DNA from: Streptomyces gilvus
GTDB taxonomy: Bacteria > Actinomycetota > Actinomycetes > Streptomycetales > Streptomycetaceae
Assembly (NCBI RefSeq): GCF_022513565.1
Contig: NZ_JAKWBE010000018.1
Span: 1 to 64,000, forward strand
Reading direction: 5' to 3'
Length of the DNA: 64,000 bases
The notes under the pieces were generated by a model, which was given only the letters and a program-made list of their open reading frames with translations, had not been told where the DNA came from and searched no databases. Shown here piece after piece: positions 58,173 through 64,000 of the stretch. Position numbers and translations under genes: made by a program. Position 1 is the stretch's first letter; each line of letters starts with the position of its first letter.

Positions 58173-59219
58173 ATGGTGGAACGGGGCGGCTCCGGCGTGC
58201 CCGGCGGGCGCCGCAAACAGCGTGTCTCGATGGCCGACGTCGCCAAACTGGCGGGCGTCTCCTCGCAGACGGTCTCCCGGGTCTCCAACGGCCATGCCGG
58301 GGTGATCAGTTCGACCCGCGAGCAGGTCCTGGCCGCGATGCGGGAGCTCGGTTACCGGCCCAACAGCGCGGCCCGCGCCCTGCGGTACGGCCGGTTCAAC
58401 ACCATCGGCGTGATCCTGTTCAGCCTGTCCTCGACGGGCAACAGCCGCACGGTGGAGGCGATCGCCACGCAGGCCGCGGCCGAGGGGTACGCGATCACCC
58501 TGATCCCCATCGACGTGCCGACCCAGGACAACGTGCTGGGCGCCTTCACGCGGATGGGCGAGCTGGCCGTCGACGCCGTCATCGTCATCATGGAGATCCA
58601 TCTGCTGGACACCGGCACGGTCCAACTCCCGCCCGGGGTCCATGTGGTGGTCGTGGACTCCGACGCCGGCGACCGCTACAGCGTCGTCGACACCGACCAG
58701 GCCGACGGCGCCCGCAGGGCCGTACGGCATCTGCTGGACCTCGGCCATCGCACCGTGTGGCATGTCACCGGGCCCGAGACGTCCTTCGCCGGGCAGCGTC
58801 GAACACAGGCCTGGCGGGCGGTACTTGAAGAGGCCGGGTGCCCCGTCCCGCCGCCGCTGCACGGCGACTGGTCGTCGGAGTCGGGCTACGCCGCCGGACA
58901 GGAGCTCGCCCGGCTCCCGGACTGCACGGCCGTGTTCGCCTCCAACGACCAGATGGCCCTGGGCCTGCTGCGCGCCTTCCACGAACTCGGTGTCCGTGTC
59001 CCCGAGGACGTCAGCGTCGTGGGCTTCGACGACATCCCGGACGCCGCGTTCTTCGTCCCGCCCCTGACCACGGTCCACCAGGACTTCGCGGAGGTGGGCA
59101 GGCGGTGTGTGAAGGGCGCGCTGGACCAGATCCGTGCCCGGGGCGGCGCCCGGCCGGGCACGGACCTGGTCCCCACGAGCCTGGTGGTCAGACGCAGCAC
59201 GGCACCGCCCCGCGGCTGA
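58173..59219 (+). CDS. LacI-family transcriptional regulator
   Basis: A 348-residue repressor. The N-terminal HTH is VSMADVAKLAGVSSQTVSRVSNGHAGVISSTREQVLAAMRELGYRPNSAARALR (about 18-70); the periplasmic-binding-protein-like sensor domain has ALRYGRFNTIGVILF, ASNDQMALGLLRAFHELGVRVPEDVSVVGFDDI and the end TTVHQDFAEVGRRCV. ATG 58173 has GAGGGAGG ahead. It lies 193 bp from the divergent GH5 gene and almost certainly binds the twin palindromes there, so it likely senses a sugar released by the enzyme. Confidence 0.93.
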   Translation: MVERGGSGVPGGRRKQRVSMADVAKLAGVSSQTVSRVSNGHAGVISSTREQVLAAMRELGYRPNSAARALRYGRFNTIGVILFSLSSTGNSRTVEAIATQAAAEGYAITLIPIDVPTQDNVLGAFTRMGELAVDAVIVIMEIHLLDTGTVQLPPGVHVVVVDSDAGDRYSVVDTDQADGARRAVRHLLDLGHRTVWHVTGPETSFAGQRRTQAWRAVLEEAGCPVPPPLHGDWSSESGYAAGQELARLPDCTAVFASNDQMALGLLRAFHELGVRVPEDVSVVGFDDIPDAAFFVPPLTTVHQDFAEVGRRCVKGALDQIRARGGARPGTDLVPTSLVVRRSTAPPRG

Positions 59220-59232
59220 CGCACTCCCTTGG

Positions 59233-60045
59233 CTACGGCCGCTTGCGGCCCACTCCCGCGTACACCCAGTACTCCGACGGCTTGTCCGGGAGTACCTCGT
59301 CGGGGTCCGGTCGCCACAGGGGGACGTGGACCAGGCCCGGTTCCACCAGGTCGAAGCCGGTGAACAGGCCGAGGATCTCGTCGTGGGAGCGGGCGGTGAC
59401 CGGTGAGGTGGCCCGGGAGCGGTACAGCTGCCCCACCGCGGCGGCCGTGTCCGGACGGTCCTGGTTGGTCGCGTGGGACAGCGCCAGCCAGCTGCCCTCG
59501 GGCAGCGCGTCCCGGAAGGCGGCGGTGATCCCGGCCGGGTCCTCCTCGGCCTTGACGAAGTGCAGGATCGTGACCATGAGGACGGCGACGGGCTGCTCGA
59601 AGTCGATCAGCTTGCGCACCTGCGGGGAGGCGAGGATGTCGGCCGGCCGGCGGATGTCGGCGTCGACGATCTCCGCGTCGGGGTCGTCGGCCAGCAGGGA
59701 GGCGCTGTGGGCGACCGCCGCGGAGTCGTTGTCCACGTAGACCACGCGGGCGCCGGGGCTCGCCGCCTGGGCGACCTCGTGGACGTTCCCCTGGGTGGGG
59801 ATGCCGGAACCGAGGTCGATGAACTGCCGTACCCCGGAGTCGACCAGGAAGCGCACGGCGCGGCCGAGGAAGGCCCGGTTGGCGCGGGCCAGTGTGCGCA
59901 CCTGGGGGTCGATGGCGGAGAAGGCGGCCACCGCGTCGCGGTCGATGGCGAAGTTGTGCCGGCCGCCCAGCATGGCGTCGTACATCCGGGCGACACTGGC
60001 CTTGTCGGGATCGGTTCCGGGCTCTTGGTCTGTGCTGTGGGACAC
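59233..60045 (-). CDS. SAM-dependent methyltransferase, SAV2177 type (PF04672)
   Basis: A 270-residue protein of the PF04672 (DUF574) methyltransferase family common in Streptomyces. Marks are SVARMYDAMLGGRHNFAIDRDAV, RANRAFLGRAVRFLVDSGVRQFIDLGSGIPTQGNVHEVAQ (SAM site), RVVYVDNDSAAVAHSASLLADD and LMVTILHFVKAEEDPAGI. Target unknown. GTG 60045 is used (AAGGA 7 bp before); GTG 60048 is possible. It is convergent with LacI at 13 bp and divergent from the SpoIIE phosphatase with only 45 bp between. A paralogue starts at 63445. Confidence 0.9.
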   Translation of the reverse strand: MSHSTDQEPGTDPDKASVARMYDAMLGGRHNFAIDRDAVAAFSAIDPQVRTLARANRAFLGRAVRFLVDSGVRQFIDLGSGIPTQGNVHEVAQAASPGARVVYVDNDSAAVAHSASLLADDPDAEIVDADIRRPADILASPQVRKLIDFEQPVAVLMVTILHFVKAEEDPAGITAAFRDALPEGSWLALSHATNQDRPDTAAAVGQLYRSRATSPVTARSHDEILGLFTGFDLVEPGLVHVPLWRPDPDEVLPDKPSEYWVYAGVGRKRP

Positions 60046-60090
60046 CACAACATCCTTCCCCGTAATGGATCTTGACGCCCCATCATATAG

Positions 60091-61536
60091 TTGCCTGCGA
60101 CGCACGGCGCCTCGTTGACCTGCCGCGCGGCCGGAGCCCCCCCCACCCGGAAAGGCACGACCCTGCGGAACGAACCGCGCAGCCGCACCGATGACATACC
60201 CGCCGCCCGGCCCCCGCTCCGCCGGTCGGTCTTCTCGCCCGCCGCCGACGCGCTCGGCACGGAGCTCGATCTCCGGCTGACCGCCAGCCAGTTGACGCAC
60301 GCGCTGACGCCCGGCTTCTGCGACGCGTCCTCGGTGTATCTGCTGGAACGCTGGCGCCGTGGGGAGAGCGCGTCCCTCACCGCTGACCCGCCCCGGATCG
60401 AGGCACGCCGGCTGGCGCTGCGGGTGGGAGGGGACGCGCACGAGGACTGGGAGGCCGTGCTGCCGGTCGACGAGGTGATCGTCTTCCCGCGCGGGACGCC
60501 GCACGCCCGCGCCCTGGTCTCCGGGCAGACGCAACTGCTCGACGCCATCGACGCGCAGACCGCGGCCCGGCTGATCGCCTCCGGCGACGGCGAGGCGCGG
60601 ATCCGGGATCTGCTGTCGGTCGCGTCCTTCCTGGTGGTCCCACTGCCGCTGCGGGACGTCACACTGGGGTTCCTGGTCTGCACCCGCGGTCCGCGGCGTG
60701 AGGCGTTCCGGCCGGCGGAGGTGACGGCCCTGGAGGCGCTGGCCGCCCGGGCGTCGGTCGCGCTGGACAACGCGCGCCGCTACGAGCACGAGCGGCGCAC
60801 CACGCTGGCGATCCGCAACAGCCTGCCGCCCGGCCCGCTGCGGGAGTTCGAGGGCTGCCGGGTCGCCCACGGCTCGCTGTCCGCCGGGCCGGACACGCTG
60901 ATCGGCGGTGACTGGTACGACGTCCTCGAACGGCCGGACGGCCGGGTCAGCCTGATCGTCGGGGACGCCATGGGGCACGGCCCGGAGTCGGCCGTGGCGA
61001 TGCTCCAACTGCGCACCGCGGTCCGGACGTTGACGGCGCTGGACCTGCCGGCGGACGAGCTCGTACGACAGCTCGACGCGCTCGCCTGCGCGACTCCGGG
61101 CGCCTCGTTCGCGACCTGCATCTACGCCGAGTGGGACGCCCGCCGGGGCCTGTGCACCCTGGTGGGCGCCGGTCACCCTCCGCCGCTGCTGCGCGGGCCC
61201 GACGGGCGCACCGTCCTGGTCCCCCTGGTCGGCGCGGGCCTGCCCCTCGGGCTCGGCACCGGGCACTACGAGGCGACCGTGCTGAAGGTGCCGGAGCCGG
61301 CGCTGCTGGTGCTCTACAGCGACGGACTGGTGGAGTCCCGCGACAGCGACATCGACCACCAGATAGTCCGCCTCGCGGACACGCTGGATTCGGCCACCGG
61401 GGCCCGGGCGGACACCGGCGGTACGGACGACGAGCTGCCCGCGCTGTGCCGGCACCTCCTGCACTCCCCTTCCGACCCGACGGGCGCGGACGACCGCACC
61501 CTGCTGCTCGCCGAGTTGACCCCCGTCCCGGACTGA
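60091..61536 (+). CDS. GAF-SpoIIE (PP2C-type) serine phosphatase
   Basis: A phosphatase of up to 481 residues. A GAF sensor covers about 50-240 (LDLRLTASQLTHALTPGFCDASSVYLLERW, SFLVVPLPLRDVTLGFLV, FRPAEVTALEALAARASVALDNARRY). The SpoIIE domain follows: IGGDWYDVLE, IVGDAMGHG, ACATPGASFATCIY, VGAGHPPPLL, LVLYSDGLVESRD, DDRTLLLAEL, with the metal-binding Asp residues kept. Such RsbU-like enzymes dephosphorylate anti-anti-sigma factors. The start is uncertain: TTG 60091 is far from a ribosome site, whereas GGAAAGG (60149-60155) sits 7 bp before a CTG at 60163. Confidence 0.9.
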   Translation: MPATHGASLTCRAAGAPPTRKGTTLRNEPRSRTDDIPAARPPLRRSVFSPAADALGTELDLRLTASQLTHALTPGFCDASSVYLLERWRRGESASLTADPPRIEARRLALRVGGDAHEDWEAVLPVDEVIVFPRGTPHARALVSGQTQLLDAIDAQTAARLIASGDGEARIRDLLSVASFLVVPLPLRDVTLGFLVCTRGPRREAFRPAEVTALEALAARASVALDNARRYEHERRTTLAIRNSLPPGPLREFEGCRVAHGSLSAGPDTLIGGDWYDVLERPDGRVSLIVGDAMGHGPESAVAMLQLRTAVRTLTALDLPADELVRQLDALACATPGASFATCIYAEWDARRGLCTLVGAGHPPPLLRGPDGRTVLVPLVGAGLPLGLGTGHYEATVLKVPEPALLVLYSDGLVESRDSDIDHQIVRLADTLDSATGARADTGGTDDELPALCRHLLHSPSDPTGADDRTLLLAELTPVPD

Positions 61537-61601
61537 CCCCCCGGTCCGACGACGTCCCGCCCCCCCGCCCGAGGACGCCCGGACTCCCGGTGCCGGCGCC
61601 C

Positions 61602-62042
61602 TCAGACCCGCAGGGTCGCCCACACGGCGTTGCCGCCGGTGAGCCGTGAGCGGTCGACGCCCCAGGTGTCGGACAGCTCCTCGACGAGGAGCAGCCCGCG
61701 GCCGCCCTCGTCGTCGGGGCCCGGCTCGCGCCGTGGCAGGCCGCGGCCCGAGTAGTCGTGGTCGTGCACCTCCAGACGCAGACAGCCGTCGGAGACCATC
61801 CCGATGCCGCACAGGATCCGCGCGCTGAGCGTGTGCCGGATGGCGTTGGTGACGAGTTCGGACACCAGCAGTACGGCGTCCGCGCACAGCTCGCCCGGCA
61901 GCAGCCAGCCGGTCATCCGGGTGGTCAGGGAGCGGCGGGCGACTCTGACGCTGGAGCGGTGCGAGGGCAGCTCGATCCAGTGCGCGCGCTCGGGGTCGGC
62001 TACGTCTAACAGCTGGGGGGAGGACGTCGCGTGGGGGGACAC
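61602..62042 (-). CDS. Anti-sigma-factor-type ATP-binding protein (HATPase_c)
   Basis: A 146-residue GHKL-type protein of the RsbW kind. N-box VSELVTNAIRHT, G1 box RLEVHDHDYSGRG, G2 box EGGRGLLLVEELSDTWGV. GTG 62042 is preceded by AGGAAGG at the right distance. It converges with the SpoIIE phosphatase, so the two may be partners in a partner-switching pathway (kinase and phosphatase), although they are not in one operon and no anti-anti-sigma gene is adjacent. It is divergent from the XRE/DUF397 pair. Confidence 0.87.
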   Translation of the reverse strand: MSPHATSSPQLLDVADPERAHWIELPSHRSSVRVARRSLTTRMTGWLLPGELCADAVLLVSELVTNAIRHTLSARILCGIGMVSDGCLRLEVHDHDYSGRGLPRREPGPDDEGGRGLLLVEELSDTWGVDRSRLTGGNAVWATLRV

Positions 62043-62275
62043 GGTGGTGGCCTTCCTGGGGCGGGCGCGTTCGGGCGAGCCGAGACGAGCAACAGGCCGA
62101 CGGGGACGGGGGATTCCGTGTGATCGTCGAAACGAATCACACAAGTCACTATGCTCGCATCCAAGTTCAACGTGCAACCGGCTGCCTGATAATTTCAACA
62201 AGCCGGTATCCGTCTGGTCGCTTCAACAAGTCGCTGCCAGACTCGCACCGGTGACTGTCCATCAGGAGGTAGGGC

Positions 62276-63154
62276 GTGAGCGAAGGCCGTTCGAGCGCGG
62301 CGGGCACCACCAGTGCGCCCACCGTTCTGCGCATGATCCTTGGCCGGCGGCTGCAGGAACGGCGTCAGGACGCGGGGGTGTCGCTGGACGACGCGGCGCG
62401 GGCCCTGCGGGTCACGTCCCTGACCATCCGCCGTCTGGAGAAGGCGGAGGTCGCCCTCAAACCGCTCTACGTCGAGAAGCTGCTGGAGACCTACGGGGCC
62501 GACCGGCAGGAGATCGACGAGTTCGTGGAGTACGCCGAGCGGGCCAACGAGCCCGGCTGGTGGCACACGTACCGCGACGTCCTGCCCACCTGGTTCAGCG
62601 CCTACGTGAGCCTGGAGACCGGCGCGAAGACGCTGCGCACCTACGAGCCGCACTATGTGACGGGCCTGCTGCAGACCCGCCGGTACGCGCGCGAGGTGCT
62701 GAGCGGCGGCTTCCCCAACGAGGGGGACGAGGAGCTCGACCGGCGCGTGGATCTGAGGCTGCGCCGCCAGAGCCTGCTGGAGAGACCCGACGCGCCCACG
62801 CTGTGGGTCGTGATGGAGGAGGCCGTGCTGCACCGGGTGGTCGGCGGCCCCGAGGTGATGCGGGAGCAGATCGACCGGCTCCTGGAGGTCTCGGAGCTGG
62901 AGCACGTCAGTGTCGACGTCGTTCCGTTCACCGCGGGCGCCCATGTCGGCGCGTGCGCTCCCTTCACGTACTTCCGTTTCGCGGAGCGCGAGCTTCCGGA
63001 CGTCGTCTACACCGAGGTCCTCTCCGGTGCCATGTACCTGGACCAGCGCTCCGACGTCGTCGCCCATCTCGAGGCGCACAGCCGCATGTCCCTGCTGACG
63101 TCCGACGCGCACAGCAGGGCACTCCTGAACCGCATGCGCAAGGAGTACTCATGA
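62276..63154 (+). CDS. XRE-type regulator with DUF5753 domain
   Basis: A 292-residue protein with N-terminal HTH (MILGRRLQERRQDAGVSLDDAARALRVTSLTIRRLEKAEVALKPLYVEKLLETYGA, about 18-75) followed by a DUF5753 domain (EPGWWHTYRDVLPTWFSAYVSLETGAKTLRTYEPHYVTGLLQTRRYAREVL ... HVSVDVVPFTAGAHVGA). GTG 62276 has AGGAGG ahead. Such proteins always occur with a DUF397 protein in Streptomyces, as here, with a 4-bp ATGA overlap. They regulate development and secondary metabolism in studied cases (BldB/WhiJ types); the target is unknown. Confidence 0.93.
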   Translation: MSEGRSSAAGTTSAPTVLRMILGRRLQERRQDAGVSLDDAARALRVTSLTIRRLEKAEVALKPLYVEKLLETYGADRQEIDEFVEYAERANEPGWWHTYRDVLPTWFSAYVSLETGAKTLRTYEPHYVTGLLQTRRYAREVLSGGFPNEGDEELDRRVDLRLRRQSLLERPDAPTLWVVMEEAVLHRVVGGPEVMREQIDRLLEVSELEHVSVDVVPFTAGAHVGACAPFTYFRFAERELPDVVYTEVLSGAMYLDQRSDVVAHLEAHSRMSLLTSDAHSRALLNRMRKEYS

Positions 63155-63411
63155 CCACGATCGACGATCGTGCCTGCGACGTCTACAACGGCATGCCCGC
63201 CGCCGAACTCGGCGAGCACGGCTGGGAGTCTCCCTGGAGCGGTCCCAACGGGGGCCAGTGCGTGGAGACCAAGCAGCTCGCCGACGGCCGCGTGGCGCTG
63301 CGGCAGTCGACCGATCCGGCCGGTCCCGCGCTGATCTACACCCCGGAGGAGATGGCCGCGTTCGTCGCGGGCGTCAAACGGGGCCTCGCCGACCATCTGA
63401 CCACTGGCTGA
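63151..63411 (+). CDS. DUF397-domain protein (WhiJ-partner type)
   Basis: An 86-residue protein with the DUF397 fold: AELGEHGWESPWSGPNGGQCVETKQLADGRVALRQSTDPAGPALIYTPEEMAAFVAGVKRG, where the conserved W-xSpWS-g-nGg-CVE and LRdStdP-like positions are visible. It starts at ATG 63151, overlapping the XRE stop by 4 bp, so the two are translationally coupled. Known pairs act together, with the DUF397 protein as the co-repressor or antagonist of the XRE regulator. Followed at 33 bp by a methyltransferase. Confidence 0.93.
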   Translation: MTTIDDRACDVYNGMPAAELGEHGWESPWSGPNGGQCVETKQLADGRVALRQSTDPAGPALIYTPEEMAAFVAGVKRGLADHLTTG

Positions 63412-63444
63412 CTCCCCCTCGCACCCCCCTCTGAAAGGTTCAGG

Positions 63445-64000
63445 ATGACCAACTCGCCCGCCGCGCGGGACATCGACACCAGCCGGCCCCACTCCGCCCG
63501 CATGTACGACTACTACCTGGGCGGCAAGGACCACTTCGACATCGACAAGCAGGCGGCCGAGACCGTCGCGGCGGCCTACCCCGGCATCTTCGTCTGCGCC
63601 CGCGAGAACCGTGCCTTCATGCACCGCGCCACGCGCGTGCTGGCGCGGGAGCACGGCATCCGCCAGTGGCTGGACATCGGCACCGGTGTCCCCACCGAGC
63701 CGAACCTGCACCAGGTCGCCCAGTCCGTGGTCCCCGACGCCCGGGTGGTGTACGCCGACAACGACCCGCTGGTGCTGAAGTACGCCGAGCGTCTGATGCG
63801 CAGCACGGCAGAGGGCCGCACCACGTACATCGAGGCCGACGTCAACGACCCGGACGCGCTGCTCGACGCCCCGGAACTGACCGAGATACTGGATCCGGGG
63901 CAGCCGGTGGCGCTGTCCCTCAACGCGCTGATGCACTTCGTGCCGGACGCCCAGGACCCGTACGGCATCGTGAACCGTCTGCTGGCGGCGCTTCCCTCGG
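63445..64000 (+). CDS. SAM-dependent methyltransferase, SAV2177 type, C-terminus outside window
   Basis: At least 185 residues of a PF04672 methyltransferase, cut at the right edge. Motifs: SARMYDYYLGGKDHFDIDKQAAETV, RENRAFMHRATRVLAREHGIRQWLDIGTGVPTEPNLHQVAQ (SAM site), RVVYADNDPLVLKYAERLM, VALSLNALMHFVPDAQDP. It is a paralogue of the gene at 59233-60045, with the same family order of motifs. GAAAGG and CAGG precede ATG 63445. It is 33 bp after the DUF397 gene and so is probably part of that operon. Substrate unknown. Confidence 0.92.
   Translation, partial: MTNSPAARDIDTSRPHSARMYDYYLGGKDHFDIDKQAAETVAAAYPGIFVCARENRAFMHRATRVLAREHGIRQWLDIGTGVPTEPNLHQVAQSVVPDARVVYADNDPLVLKYAERLMRSTAEGRTTYIEADVNDPDALLDAPELTEILDPGQPVALSLNALMHFVPDAQDPYGIVNRLLAALPS

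Overview
The window is a stretch of a Streptomyces (or close relative) chromosome. By eye the DNA is very rich in G+C, nearly every third codon position is G or C, GTG starts are common, and the gene content is typical of the genus: XRE/DUF5753-DUF397 pairs, PF04672-type methyltransferases, SpoIIE phosphatases, anti-sigma-type ATPases and an ECF42 sigma factor beside a YciI protein. I see no rRNA, tRNA, CRISPR, prophage or insertion sequence. The mix of accessory catabolic genes, many regulators and several broken genes suggests an arm-proximal or accessory region; this is inference.

Layout. 1-5.3 kb: the N-terminus of an NCS1 permease, a small unknown protein, 6-phosphogluconate dehydrogenase (gnd) divergent from a long-form GAPDH (gap), and a second NCS1 permease. 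5.4-9.1 kb: YceI, an APH-fold kinase, YciI plus ECF42 sigma factor, a hairpin terminator and a gene remnant. 9.2-14.0 kb: an apparent 3-hydroxybutyrate utilisation unit (MHS transporter, GAF/PucR-type regulator, D-3-hydroxybutyrate dehydrogenase, with a palindromic operator candidate) and a NUDIX hydrolase. 14-27.5 kb: cell-envelope and unknown genes, namely lnt, an O-antigen-ligase-like protein, a PH-like membrane protein, a glutamate-racemase paralogue, an HpnB-like glycosyltransferase, a double TerD protein, DUF6643, MOSC, an Rv1733c-like protein, a beta-helix/AAA+ fusion and a frameshifted membrane protein.

27.8-37.3 kb: a DeoR regulator, SRPBCC, a Cds1-like PLP enzyme, an anti-sigma-type ATPase, a SHOCT/ATPase/FtsX ABC operon, TetR with DUF4865 and a strong operator, and a SMI1/KNR4 protein. 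37.4-42.7 kb: sugar-phosphate genes (RpiB-like isomerase, ROK regulator, class II aldolase, SIS isomerase), an RlmG-like methyltransferase, and the orphaned C-terminal domain of a plant-like ketol-acid reductoisomerase. 43-50 kb: a GH15 enzyme, an alpha/beta hydrolase, an HtrA-like protease, a 57-bp tandem repeat, a GNAT protein and a flavin monooxygenase of the acyl-CoA dehydrogenase fold. 50-53.4 kb: a decaying dipeptide/nickel-type ABC transporter with a truncated permease, a fused gene junction and a frameshifted ATPase. 53.4-64 kb: a lipoprotein, a Ser/Thr kinase with an extracellular peptidoglycan-binding domain, a response regulator lacking its phosphoacceptor Asp, a GH5 enzyme under a LacI regulator with twin operators, and a signalling group (two PF04672 methyltransferases, SpoIIE phosphatase, anti-sigma ATPase, XRE/DUF397), the last gene running off the end.

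The clearest functional units are gnd/gap (central carbon metabolism), the 3-hydroxybutyrate unit, the SIS/aldolase pair, the GH5/LacI pair and the ABC exporter operon. I did not find a convincing wholly new system. The best leads are the beta-helix/AAA+ fusion and its membrane neighbours, the two single-base frameshifts, and the reductoisomerase remnant.
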